From Bin87 sp965219925 (GTDB lineage: Bacteria; Chloroflexota; Dehalococcoidia; Lucifugimonadales; UBA3495): DNA of 64,000 nucleotides. Position numbers and translations under genes: made by a program. Location of the stretch: positions 558,001-622,000 of the forward strand of contig OZ244795.1 in the NCBI GenBank assembly GCA_965219925.1. The letters are read 5' to 3'. The notes beneath the pieces were generated by a model, which was not told the DNA's origin, ran no database searches, and saw nothing but the letters and a program-made list of their open reading frames with translations. This document shows positions 1-9,005 of the stretch, piece after piece; the stretch's first letter is position 1, and the number at the start of each line of letters is the position of its first letter.

Positions 1-823
1 TATAACTTGCGCGACTTGCCCCCTAGGTGAAATACTACCGCGGGCACCACGCCCGAACAGTGTATTGTGAGTGGCCGACAATGACCTCATCAGCGGCGCA
101 AACTGATCGTTTCTGCCCAATTGTTCAGATTTCAAAAAGTTGGACAGGTTGCCGCTGAAGACGGGTTCGTCATAAGCACAGTTTTCGCTACCTTCCGTGA
201 GGTATTCGTCAACGGCTTCAACCGCTGCATCGCAGAGCGAGCCGAACGCGTCTTCGGACTCAGGAACTGTGAGTTTATGCACTGCGTCTGTTAACAAATT
301 TTCGGGTACATCAGCGACCTGCCGGGTTCTCCTAATAACGTCGCGGAGCATCTCTATCACCACGTAGTAAAACAGAAACCTCGACGATCCCCTGCTGGGA
401 TGTTGACGGGCGGCAATACGTCCAAAACCGATTGAGTCCGCAGCGCATTTGATCTTGTACGCTGCATACAAATCGCGCGCCAGACCTTATCTCAACATCC
501 TGCTGAGATACGATCCGTTCGTAAATTGAACCTTTCGGCAGGAAGGGAGCATTCTTGCCAAATGCCATGCCAGGGGCAGCCATCCATCCAGCACCATAGA
601 CCATTATCAAGTCGAAAGCATTGACATAGTCATCAAATTGACCCATTTTTGGATGCTGCTTTTCGCGCGCCTTACGGGCATCTATGCCGCCTCGTTGAGT
701 CTCCAAGAATATCTTGTAGGTGTTTGCCATACTAGAGGCCCAATCACTGAAGACAGATTCTAGCGCAATAAAATCTTGCGCTCGGACTGCATTCTGAGAA
801 TTCGTGAATCGCGTAATATCTAG

Positions 824-1633
824 GTAGTGTTGACATTTCATTGTAGCCAGATGAGGGAGGCGGCGAATTGCAGAAAGCCCAGGTATCGGCTGGCCAGTTT
901 GTCAAACCTGGAAAATATCCTGCGGTAGTGCTTGATCTTGCCGATGAAACACTCTACCACGTGGCGTTCTCGGTATAAGTACCTGTCGTAATCCCGCGGC
1001 TCCTTGCGGTTGGATCGGGCGGGGATCACGGCCACCATGCCCGCTTCCGCCAAACTCCCGATAAAGTCCTGTGCGTCATACCCTTTGTCTGCGATTACGT
1101 ATTCACCCGGGTGCCCGGAGACCAACGCCGCAGCCTGTGTGATGTCATGCTGCTGTCCCGGCGTCAGCGTGAACCGCAGGGGGTTGCCCAGTCCGTCCAC
1201 GCTCACGTGAACCTTCGTGCTGAACCCGCCGCGGCTTCTGCCCAGGGCTTGCGCTGATTGCCCCCCTTTTTGCGGGGGCTCCCCCAGCGCACTGGTGCGC
1301 TCGAACCACCGTACTGTCGATGACCAGGTACTCCAGGTCCGGTTCCCTACTGAAATGCTGGTGCACTCGCTCCCAGACGCCACGGTCGCACCAGCGGGCG
1401 AAGCGTTTGTAAACGGTGTTCCAGTTGCCATACTCCGCAGGCAGCAGTCGCCACTGTGCCCCGGAGCGATCCATCCACAGCACGCCCTCGACAAACCGCT
1501 TGCATTCCGCCGCGTCGCCAACGTACACGTCAGGGCAATCCCGCAGGAATTGCAAAATCTTCTCCCATTGGTCAGATGGTATGGTCATACTCGACATGCC
1601 GCGATTGTACCGCAGTCCAAATGTCAACACTGC
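824..1633 (-). mobile_element. IS5-family insertion sequence, copy 1 (810 bp)
   Basis: Both ends carry the inverted repeat GTAGTGTTGACATTT / GCAGTGTTGACATTT. The element is flanked on each side by CTAG (820-823 and 1634-1637), a YTAR-type target duplication as seen in the IS5 family. A second 810-bp copy, nearly identical and in opposite orientation, lies at 25181-25990. The insertion splits the AIPR gene. Confidence 0.93.
838..1597 (-). CDS. IS5-family transposase, two-frame (copy 1)
   Basis: The N-terminal part (start at MSSMTIPSDQWEKIL, 1597) is the DUF4096-like domain with WMDRSGAQWRLLP. The second part, in another frame, carries the DDE catalytic region (VIDSTVVRAH, then ADKGYDAQDF, then VVECFIGKIKHYRR). 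The frames join at an A5G6 run (about 1261-1271, read on the minus strand). The relation is +1 or -2, and ORFA/ORFB recoding of this sort is common in IS5-family groups. Copy 2 has the same arrangement, so this is very likely the working form rather than damage. Confidence 0.88.
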
Positions 1634-2429
1634 CTAGTATATCGGCTTCGCCGCTTTTGACAATCTTGGCAATTACCCCACCTCGTTCGACTCCTTCTCT
1701 CCATTCATTAAGGGCAGCCGAACGGGCACTGCCGTCTGAATTGAGCTTACATCGAGGACCTGCCAGATAGAGCGGGTAGTTTGGCAACCGTTCACAACGT
1801 ATGGATCGCGTATCTCGACTGTGCTATCAGAATCCGATTTCACATAATTCGACGCCACAATAGTGATGCCATTATTGTACAACCCAAACAATTGAGGATT
1901 ATCGTTCAAGGTGGATACGATACCTTTGTTAACCTTCCGCCGACTTCCCAAAAACTGTCTTACGTTCTTTTCATAAAGCTGGTCGAGGTTACCTGCCTTG
2001 TTTTTATATTCAACGAGGAATTTGAACAAGTCAATCAGGGAAACCATGCCTACAAGCAAGCCGGCGTCCTGATCAACAAACTGACCTTTGACGTTGACAG
2101 ACAGGCTCTGCGATTGTTCTTCCACTATGGCCTCCCAAATGGTCATTAGAGAAACTTCTTCGACATCAAATTTGTCGGAAATGCGCTCCCGTCCAATTAT
2201 TTTTATATCCTCCAAAGCTCGGCGGTCTTGTTCTGAAATTGGTTCCGTGGTTGCAAATACCAAAACAATTCGATTGTCATCAGATTGCTGTTGACGGAAC
2301 GCCTCAATCTTTTGCATGACGCGTTTGCTATCCTCGGAAAGGCGCGTATTTTGACCCTCCAAAGTGTCAATGACTTTACTACCTTCGTCACGGATGGTCG
2401 CTACGCCAGAGAACGCGGTTCCATACTAA

Positions 2430-3389
2430 GTGCCTATCCTAATAACCCGGCAGCTCTGAGAGCGATGAGGGCGCAGGCGAAATGAAGAAAGGCGATGTAG
2501 TTGTCGGGAGACTTGTCCCAGCGCACCAGGATGCGCCGGAATCGGTTCATCCAGCTGTGGGTGCGTTCCACCACCCAGCGCCGGGCTTTGAAGCCGGCCG
2601 CTTTCTTGATGGCCTGAGCCTCTTCCCCACGGCTGCGGATGTGGGCTGTGAAGCCAAACTGGTCCAGGGTCCGGCGCACCTCATCAAAGTCGTAGCCCTT
2701 GTCCAGGCACAGACCCTGGGGATGCTCCGGGCTGGGCGGGGGGCGTGGCGCGGGGAGGCTGTCCACCGTGGCCCGCACCAGTTTCATGTCGTGGCGGTTG
2801 GCCCGGTCCACTGCCAGCCCCACCGGAACGCCCTGGGCTTCTGTCAACAGACTGCGTTTGACGCCGCTCTTACCCCGATCCGTGGGGTTGGGACCGGTTT
2901 TTTCCCCGCCCAGGGGCAATTTGGTCAGGGCGCCGTCCCAGCTCACCTAACTCCAGTCCAGACCCTTCACTTCGTCATAGCGTTCCAGTCCCACCCGCAA
3001 CAGCTCCAGAAACACCCCGGCGGCCCATTCCTGAAAGCGCAGGTGGGCGGTGGAGCCGGAGCAAATGCCGGTGGCGTCCAAGGCTTTCCACTGGCAGCCG
3101 GTGCGCAGCACGTAGCAGATGCCGTTGGCGCAGGTCCGGAACCCGGGGCCGGCCTCCGCCCAAGGGATGGGTATTCACCCGCTGGGGAAGGAGTGGAGCC
3201 AGTGCTTCCCACAGCTCGTCGGATACCTGGAAGGAGCCAGTGGTGGGGTTGGTCGGAGTGGCTGGGCCAGCGCGGGGCGGTCGCGGCGGCTTGGGTTCTT
3301 TCGCTTCGGTCATTCCCCAAGTTTAGCCGCTCCTCTGCCTCCTTCCCCATTCACTACTCAGCGGGTTTCACCCATTTTTAGGATAGGCT
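2430..3389 (-). mobile_element. IS5-type insertion sequence with CTAA duplication (960 bp)
   Basis: The ends read GTGCCTATCCTAA on the left and, reversed, AGCCTATCCTAA on the right. CTAA is present on both sides (2426-2429 and 3390-3393), again fitting a YTAR target. It lies just upstream of the AIPR remnant and may have removed its 5' end. Precise removal does not give an open AIPR frame: a TAG remains. Confidence 0.8.
2434..3313 (-). pseudogene. IS5-type transposase, frameshifted and with an internal stop
   Basis: The N-terminus starts near MTEAKEPKPPRPP and has the DUF4096-like SDELWEALAPLLP. The frame breaks near 3150 (a run of ICYVLRTGCQWK type continues in another frame). The catalytic half reads GGEKTGPNPTDRGKSG, then CLDKGYDFDEVRRTL, then VVERTHSWMNRFRRILVRW. 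An in-frame TAG at about 2948 interrupts GLDWS*VSWDGALTK, where a tryptophan codon TGG would fit. With a frameshift and a nonsense codon this copy is inactive unless helped in trans. Confidence 0.8.
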
Positions 3390-3586
3390 CTAATTGAGCC
3401 TGGCCACTCAAACAAATATCCGCCATTGGGCCTGTCCCACTGCCTCATACCGACTTTTTCAACAAGCCGTGTTCGTCGGCGTTGACACCAATTCTGGTGA
3501 GGCCGTAATCTAAACTCCCGCTCAAGAACTGCATCGTTGCAAGATGCCGCTGCTGTGGCGCCTCGGCTGACTTAACTGAGACGGCC

Positions 3587-4612
3587 CTATCCCGGCAACT
3601 CCACGATAGATATCCAGCACGGCCCGTTACCCAATGGGACTGTCTCCGACAAGGTTAGCGAGCCGGAATCGGGATTGACGCTGAATATGGCCATCTGGCC
3701 CGAATCCTGGCCGGCCGAGTAGATGTACCGGTCCCCGGGGCCAAGGCACAGCGCGTTGGGTCTTGCCTCTGAAGCAACGATGCCGTTGGAGGCCAATTCG
3801 CCGGTGCCGGTGTCCACCGTGTAACAGGCGATGCTATCATGGCCCCGGTTGGGCGCGTAAAGAAACCTGCCCGCTCCGGTGATCTGGATCTGGGAGCAGG
3901 TGTTCCTCTCGGCAAAGCCTTCGGGGGGAAGAGTGGGAATGGTCTGGAAGATCGACAGCGTTCCCGCCGCGGTGTCAAGGCGGTAGCCGCTCACGCTGCA
4001 ACCCTGCTCGTTGGAGAAGTAGAGGACGTCCAGGGAAGGATGAAAACAGAAGTGACGAGGCCCCAAGAATTCCTCCAGTTCCACTATCGCCGGAGAGTTG
4101 GGGGTGATATTGCCCGTGTTCTCATCGAACTTGAATTGCCAGATCTGGTTGGGGCCGTTTCCCGCGATGTGAGGAACGAAAGCGTAGCTGTTGGTCGGGT
4201 CGGTCTGCATCGCGTGAGCCCCGGTCGCCGTTTCCAGCGATACGACTGGGGCCCCTCCCACCGACCCGTCGTCCCCGATGGGGTGCACAGCCACGCGTGC
4301 TCCCTGGTAATAGGATGACAGCACGAACTCGCCCCTCCGGTCCGTGTTGACGTAGACCGGCCACGAGTCCAGCGGCACCGTCCCCGTCTGCGTGAGGCCT
4401 CCGCCGGACTGATCGATCCTGAAGCTGGTCAACTGGGGGTTTTCCCGGGTGCCGCAATACAGGTGATTGTGGTCGGGACTGATCGCCAGGGTGAACGGGC
4501 CGCCGGGGACAGCCACGTCGCGCTGGTGCGTGAGACCTCCGCTTTCGGGGTCCACGGTAAAGACTGAAATCTTGTTGTCCTCGTTCACAGCAACATACAT
4601 GTAGTAGGGCAT
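3587..4612 (-). CDS. Pgl-type seven-bladed beta-propeller lactonase
   Basis: A 341-residue cytoplasmic protein of the lactonase/YVTN-type propeller family (6-phosphogluconolactonase-like, carboxy-muconate cyclase-like). Repeats of the form SVFTVDPESGGLT, TSFRIDQSGGGLT, SGYRLDTAAGTL and ACYTVDTGTGEL recur about every 50 residues, one per blade. The length matches the family. The start has a strong ribosome site AAGGAGGG four bases ahead of ATG. It overlaps the end of the upstream hydrolase by 28 bases, so the two are probably translated from one message. In this setting it may open a lactone made during breakdown of a cyclic substrate; the true substrate is unknown. Confidence 0.85.
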   Translation of the reverse strand: MPYYMYVAVNEDNKISVFTVDPESGGLTHQRDVAVPGGPFTLAISPDHNHLYCGTRENPQLTSFRIDQSGGGLTQTGTVPLDSWPVYVNTDRRGEFVLSSYYQGARVAVHPIGDDGSVGGAPVVSLETATGAHAMQTDPTNSYAFVPHIAGNGPNQIWQFKFDENTGNITPNSPAIVELEEFLGPRHFCFHPSLDVLYFSNEQGCSVSGYRLDTAAGTLSIFQTIPTLPPEGFAERNTCSQIQITGAGRFLYAPNRGHDSIACYTVDTGTGELASNGIVASEARPNALCLGPGDRYIYSAGQDSGQMAIFSVNPDSGSLTLSETVPLGNGPCWISIVELPG

Positions 4613-5486
4613 AATTCCCTCCTTAAATGGTCAGAAATGGTCAGCGAAGCGACTAACTCCCGTACCGGTTGGGTGTACCACTCCGGGTGGATAGCGTTGA
4701 TACCGCGGCTCAGGTCAGGATAGACCACCAGCCGACAGTTCGGCAACTGCTCGGCCATGAACCGCTGCTGATCCAGGGTCGAGGTGGGCGATTCCTCTCC
4801 CACCAGAAGCAGCGTCGGAGTTTCGACCTCCTTCAGATAGGGGCTGCAGTCCAGCGTATCGAGGTATGCCTGGAGGCTCCGCCCGATGGAGGAAGACGTC
4901 CGGTCCTTTTCGGCGATGTACCAGTCTATGAGTCCCTGAAGCGCCACCCTGGCGTCCAGCCGGTTGTTGACGGTGGCGTTGAACCAAGCCCCCACGCTCC
5001 GGCTCAGGGCGTCGTCCGTGTCCCCTCCCAGGCCGGACCGCTCCCTGCTCGGCAGTCGGCAGGGGGTGTTGCACAGCACCAGCGCCCGGACCGGCTGGGG
5101 GTGCTTGTGGGCGAAGTTCAGTCCGAGAATCCCTCCGAAGGATTCTCCCACATACACCGCATCCTCTATACCCAGGTGGTCGAGGATGCTGCTCGGATCA
5201 TCGACAAAGATGTCCAGGGAAGGCTGGAATTGGTCTTCTCAATGACGGACCCACCCATGCCTCGCATATCGGGGCGCAGGACACGGAGTTCACCCGACAG
5301 CAAGGGTACCCAGTTGCACCATGACTTGCCGCTCCGGGAGAACCCGTGCTGCAACAGCAAGGTCGGCATGGACTGCCACGGATCGGTAAAATCGTCGTCG
5401 TAATGGTGCAGTTCCACTCCGGAACCGGCGCCTGGAAAAGGCACGGCTGCGCCTCCGAAGCCTCGGAGTCCAGTCCGACGCGACAA
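4585..5486 (-). pseudogene. alpha/beta hydrolase with one frameshift
   Basis: The N-terminal half shows LLLQHGFSRSGKSWCNWVPLL with the oxyanion-hole HG and PDMRGMGGS. The second half, in another frame, shows the nucleophile elbow VGESFGG, then ALVLCNTPCRLP and LLLVGEESPTS. The frames change near 5230, where GSVIEKTN should be followed by FQPSLDIFVDDPSSIL. One inserted or missing base explains it, either real decay or an assembly error. The start is uncertain: a GTG inside (VELHHYDDD, 5417) is as likely as the upstream TTG. The gene sits between the VOC gene and the lactonase in one operon and would act as an ester, lactone or C-C bond hydrolase. Confidence 0.75.
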
Positions 5487-5526
5487 TAGTAATCCTTCAG
5501 GCGTTACCTCAACCGGGATAAATGCG

Positions 5527-5979
5527 TCAGCCAGTAGGCCCGAAGTCGGGCTGTTGCGCCCACCTCATTCCCTTCGGGTCATGCGGTACTTCCACGGTTT
5601 CGCTCTTTGAGTTTCGCAGCCCCAAGGGGTGCTGCACCAGCTCGATCATGTTCCCGTCGGGGTCTTGGATGTATGTGGAGTGCCCGCCGCTGTAGGCGCG
5701 GACAGAGGGTGGAGAATACGGCACTTCCAGCGCATCCAGGTTGGCTATCATCTCCTCCCAGTCGTGAATCTCCACGGCAAAATGCCCTGATGGATTGGGA
5801 GTTAGCGTAAGGGTGCTATGAATTTCTCCGTTCCCAATCCGCAGTTGTAGTTGTCCCTGGTTCAATTCCGGGCCACGGTCGAGATACTCCGCGCCCAAGA
5901 CTTTCTCATACCACTCGCGGGTCCGTTCCTTGTCGCTGATCTGGATATTGATGTGCTGGATCATCGTAACCCTGGACAT
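5527..5979 (-). CDS. VOC family (glyoxalase/dioxygenase fold) protein
   Basis: A 150-residue single-chain VOC protein. It begins MSRVTMIQHINIQISDKERT and has the family's beta-alpha-beta-beta-beta order, with likely metal ligands His in IQHINIQI, His/Glu in FAVEIHDWEE and Glu in GNMIELVQHP. The start at 5979 is chosen for the AAGGAGAC ribosome site just upstream. A longer in-frame extension to 6252 overlaps another coding remnant and is not used. Members include glyoxalases, extradiol dioxygenases and resistance proteins; which one applies cannot be told here. It is part of the minus-strand catabolic cluster. Confidence 0.85.
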   Translation of the reverse strand: MSRVTMIQHINIQISDKERTREWYEKVLGAEYLDRGPELNQGQLQLRIGNGEIHSTLTLTPNPSGHFAVEIHDWEEMIANLDALEVPYSPPSVRAYSGGHSTYIQDPDGNMIELVQHPLGLRNSKSETVEVPHDPKGMRWAQQPDFGPTG

Positions 5980-6032
5980 GACCTGTCTCCTTTCGACCTG
6001 ATTTGTTTTTATGTCCGTGCCAAGTTCTGACT

Positions 6033-6349
6033 CTAAACCCGGCGCAGCAGTTCTTCTTCCCTCTCCCGGCGGAGCTGCAAGTCGCGGGCGTGTTCCACGA
6101 AGAGCCGGAGCATGGCCACCACCACCGAATCGGTGGATTGATACTCGGGGGAGGCGTACTGAACGTATTTCTCGGCGTCGTAGTCCTGGTTCCTGAAGTT
6201 GGAGTTCAGCTCCCAGTTCCGGTAAGGCCGGGAAAGCCCGTCTCTTCAGCATATGTCACCCGTCCTATCGTCTCCCACAGACACCGGTACTCCGCTTCCG
6301 TTGACCAAGGCTCCGGAAACCGTAACGTATATAAGAGCCCGAATCTCAT
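6033..6349 (-). pseudogene. LLM-type flavin monooxygenase remnant with internal deletion
   Basis: The first 40 residues read MRFGLLYTLRFPEPW and ETIGRVTYAEETGF, a typical start of luciferase-like (LLM) flavin oxidoreductases, with a ribosome site GGAG ahead of ATG at 6349. The frame then closes. A second frame continues with RNWELNSNFRNQDYDAEKY and ends FVEHARDLQLRREREEELL, stopping at 6033. Only about 100 residues remain of an expected 330 or so, so the middle was deleted. The origin of the C-terminal piece is not certain. It lies between amidohydrolase and VOC genes, so the intact operon likely had an LLM oxygenase step. Confidence 0.6.
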
Positions 6350-6389
6350 GGCGTGATCTCCATCATTTTCTCTCGGTCCCCCGGTTGGA

Positions 6390-7163
6390 CTACCCCCCGA
6401 ACCGGAACAGCGTTGCCGCGGTCTTACCGAATATCCATTCTCTATCTTCTTCTCTCGTGATTACGTGTTCCATCAGGAGCCGGAGGCAATTGCCATATCC
6501 CTCCCGTTCGGCAACATGGGGATAGTCGCTGCCCCACATCAGCCGCTGCGCTCCGAAGGACTCCACGGCCATCTCGATTACGGGTGGTATGTCCTCAAAG
6601 GGGGCCTCCGGCTTCGGGAACCGCTCGGGCCGCCGGCAGATTTCCCCCAGGCCCGGGACTTTCATGAAGATGTTTGGGTATTGAGCCAGGGACAGGACTC
6701 GTCTGAACATATTGTAAGGTGGTACCGCATCCTCTCTTCGGCATCCCAGGTGTTCGATGATGATTTTCAGGTCAGGCAGGGATTCCACGATATTGCGAAA
6801 GTCGTCGGAGACGGAGTCTTCCACCCTTCGCCGAAGACTGACCACCAATCCCAACTCGGCAGCCTTCCGCCAGATTCTCATAGGGTCGCCGGGGCTAAGC
6901 CGGACCCCTTCGGCTCCCACCTCTGCCCACTTTTCCAGTTGTTCCGGTGCGTCCTGCAAGAGAGGGTCAACCGTTGCCACCATCGAAAAACGGCCCGGAA
7001 AACGCTGAACGCATTCGATCAAGTAGGGATTAAGCGATTCAACTATGGCCAGAGGGATCAGCAACGCCTTCTCCACCCCGTTTCTCAGCAACGAATCCAC
7101 CGCCAATTCAATTGGCTCGTAATAGAAGGGTGAGGCATGGCAGTGAGCGTCTATGATTAGCAT
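6390..7163 (-). CDS. amidohydrolase family (Amidohydro_2) metal-dependent hydrolase
   Basis: A 257-residue TIM-barrel hydrolase of the ACMS-decarboxylase/amidohydrolase-2 group. Metal-site motifs are the N-terminal DAHCH, the EHLGC region in the middle and WGSDYPH near the C-terminus, where the Asp is the usual catalytic residue. The family does hydrolysis or non-oxidative decarboxylation of cyclic acids and lactones. It is the first gene of the minus-strand catabolic cluster. A short AAGGG precedes the ATG. Confidence 0.85.
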   Translation of the reverse strand: MLIIDAHCHASPFYYEPIELAVDSLLRNGVEKALLIPLAIVESLNPYLIECVQRFPGRFSMVATVDPLLQDAPEQLEKWAEVGAEGVRLSPGDPMRIWRKAAELGLVVSLRRRVEDSVSDDFRNIVESLPDLKIIIEHLGCRREDAVPPYNMFRRVLSLAQYPNIFMKVPGLGEICRRPERFPKPEAPFEDIPPVIEMAVESFGAQRLMWGSDYPHVAEREGYGNCLRLLMEHVITREEDREWIFGKTAATLFRFGG

Positions 7164-7369
7164 CCCTTAAATCCTCAAATCGTCGGCCACCGTTGTAGGT
7201 GCGTCACACGTTGAGTTGATGTGGAGACCACCACGCCAAACTCATAGCGCCCACAAGCACGGCCTGGCTGTTCCCAGGGCATCCACTCCGGCCGACCGCG
7301 ACCGGACACACCCAAACGCCGCTGCTTCAGGATTATAGTACAAAGCCCGGTGGGGTAGGAGGAGAAGTT

Positions 7370-7500
7370 GCATGGTGGCCCTGTGGATTCCCAACTCCCG
7401 CTCAATCGCTCGAAGCGACATTCCCTTGCGCTTGGGTTTCTGAATCGCTTTCCACCTCTCCCTCTGAAGGAACGTCGGCTTGCACGGGGAGGCGACTTTG
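7370..7500 (-). pseudogene. IS21/IstA-like helix-turn-helix fragment
   Basis: The minus strand encodes FLQRERWKAIQKPKRKGMS and then LRAIERELGIHRATM, a winged-helix recruiting domain like those at the N-terminus of IS21-type transposases. Similar pieces occur at 43790-43948 and 48935-49075. It is isolated, with no catalytic domain attached. Confidence 0.55.
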
Positions 7501-7519
7501 GGCTTGCCGGCGGCCGCGC

Positions 7520-7723
7520 TGTCAGTGATGGCCCCTTGATCCTTGTGTTGTCCCTGGCCACCTTTCTGCGGTGTTTGAAGCACAGGACCTCCAGGCACAG
7601 CTCCGGGTTGAGAGGCCGGAATGCTGGCTCAGGGTATTGCGGCGGAACCTGGAAGGGCCGGTTGAACCGCGGCGGGAACTGCTCCAGCACCCTGTTGGCT
7701 TCCCCGATGCTGTTGGCTTTCAA
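7520..7723 (-). pseudogene. ISNCY-like transposase C-terminal fragment
   Basis: It reads VLEQFPPRFNRPFQVPPQYP, then FRPLNPELCLEVLCFKHRRK and VARDNT. The same domain occurs at 43262-43684 in the window (QFLPRFNRRCQIPAQCP and VLCFKHKRRVARDN). It is a truncated relic of an integrase-fold transposase. Its neighbour at 7370-7500 comes from a different element. Confidence 0.65.
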
Positions 7724-7830
7724 TGTACAGGGACTTCAGGCCAGCGAATTGAAACATTGACAGGGTCAGTAGGCCACTTTGGGAGCCGGATCGGCGACCA
7801 TCGTCGCACTTCGTCTTTGAGGTGCAGCGA

Positions 7831-7953
7831 TGGCGTACCGGGAGTTTCCCCGAATGGAGGCACGAGAAGTCATACGCCGCTGACAGTCAGGAAACAGTCA
7901 ACGGCAGATCGCGGCACGCACCGGCCTGTCTCGGGATACGGTGCGGCGGACCA
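7831..7953 (+). pseudogene. IS21 IstA N-terminal fragment with internal TGA
   Basis: It reads MAYREFPRMEAREVIRR, then TGA, then QSGNSQRQIAARTGLSRDT, which fits the start of IS21-family IstA with its helix-turn-helix. The stop sits where a tryptophan codon would be expected. The frame loses homology after VRR. Confidence 0.7.
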
Positions 7954-8047
7954 GATTTACCAGTTGTGTGTGGATGATCCTCACATGGTGTCGCCACCGC
8001 AGACGACCCAATCAATCTCCAAAAACCCCGGCGGCGGTGACGGGTCA

Positions 8048-8269
8048 TCACTCGTTCAGAATGGATTCCAGAATTTCGGGCGTCAGACCGCGCTGCTGTG
8101 AGTTGCGGCTGATTTCATCCATAATGTCCCGCAGCGATTGTCCCTGCGTCGCCACTTGGCGCAGCCGCAAGTTCACCAGCAAATCCAGCTTGCTCCGTTC
8201 GCTTTCCGAAGCTGCGCAGTAGATGGCCGCTACGTAGGAGTCCACGGATACCGTTATCCAATCTGTCAT
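8048..8269 (-). CDS. small antitoxin-like protein of unknown function
   Basis: A 73-residue acidic protein: MTDWITVSVDSYVAAIY, then SKLDLLVNLRLRQVA, then SLRDIMDEISRNSQQRGLTP. Size and composition resemble antitoxins paired with PIN toxins, where a C-terminal LTPEILESIL tail is common. No toxin gene follows; an IS relic lies downstream. It begins 17 bases after the end of the helicase fragment. The role is a guess from size and context. Confidence 0.55.
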   Translation of the reverse strand: MTDWITVSVDSYVAAIYCAASESERSKLDLLVNLRLRQVATQGQSLRDIMDEISRNSQQRGLTPEILESILNE

Positions 8270-8285
8270 TGCTACTCCTCAGGGT

Positions 8286-8880
8286 TTAGACCGCTTCACA
8301 AGCAAAGACAGCATAACTCACGGGTAGATCGGCGAGGGTGCGATCCCACCGTATCAGTAGCCGGCCACCTAGCGCCACGATCGGCGCCCCTCGCTCCCTC
8401 GCTACTGCGGCGGCATAATCACCAGCCAGTCGCAACTCGAAGCCGCTGGCACCGTCAGGCGTTTCGGATGCTGTCGACTGCACGAAAGCGCGCGCGCCGC
8501 CAGGCCGCAGTTGACGAATTTGAGTATTGGCGTGGGCCTGCCGGAGGTGGCCGATAACGTCGTTCAACAGATTGTCATACAGCACCATATCCTGGCCCTG
8601 GTTGGTTTCGCTGTCAAACCGGTCGCAGAGTTCGGTAATGGAGGAACCCTTGCCGGCCGCCACGGCTTCGAACACGGCCAGGATCTGCTGGGAGTTGTCG
8701 CAGCCGAAGCGGATGTTGCCATTGCGATGGATGTACGAGAAGTAGTGGGGATGCACCGGGTTGGCGGGCTGCTGATTCCGGCCAAGGCCGGCGTTGCGCT
8801 GATGTAGGAAGAATATTACGCCGGATTGGGCTGCGACAGCTGCTTCCGCAACTGCGTACACGCCGGGCGGGGTTATAATC
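8286..8880 (-). pseudogene. helicase-like protein, C-terminal fragment
   Basis: The minus strand encodes about 195 residues with GVIFFLHQRNAGLGRNQQP, then HPHYFSYIHRNGNIRFGCD, then LCDRFDSETNQGQDMVLYDN. This resembles the extreme C-terminus of large superfamily-2 helicases found in defence loci. No start codon fits near 8880, and further upstream the frame is antisense to the HNH gene, so the 5' part is lost. I am fairly sure it is coding; the family is tentative. Confidence 0.5.
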
Positions 8881-9005
8881 CGTAGCCCGCATTCGAGCCA
8901 GCAAACCGCTAACAATGGCTTTAGTGGTACACCGAGCCGGGGAATTCCCAGTGGCTGGTTTCTGTGCTGGAACGCTCGAGTCTGATGAAAAGGGATCAGT
9001 ACATT

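Larger units (their letters stand above)
1..2362 (-). pseudogene. AIPR abortive-infection protein, split by IS and frameshifted
   Basis: Minus-strand reading gives the AIPR family core: NKGIVSTL, then YNNGITI, then VVNGCQTT, followed after a gap by DITRFTNSQNAVRAQDF, the usual order in this phage-resistance family. The IS at 824-1633 splits the gene. Removing it with one CTAG copy gives GEADI-LDITRF in frame. Two further frame changes are needed, near 1750 (after IWQVLD the frame continues with KLNSDGSARS) and near 483 (the frame continues LARDLYAAYK to the window edge). The start used is a TTG at 2362. Upstream codons in this frame stay open for about 20 residues, then meet a TAG beside the next IS, so the N-terminus is probably lost. 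The C-terminus runs off the window. AIPR proteins act in abortive infection, but this copy cannot be functional as it stands. Confidence 0.85.

Noticed and set aside
5980..6252. Longer VOC protein starting at 6252
   Set aside because: A good ribosome site is at 5979, and the upstream part belongs to the LLM remnant in another frame.
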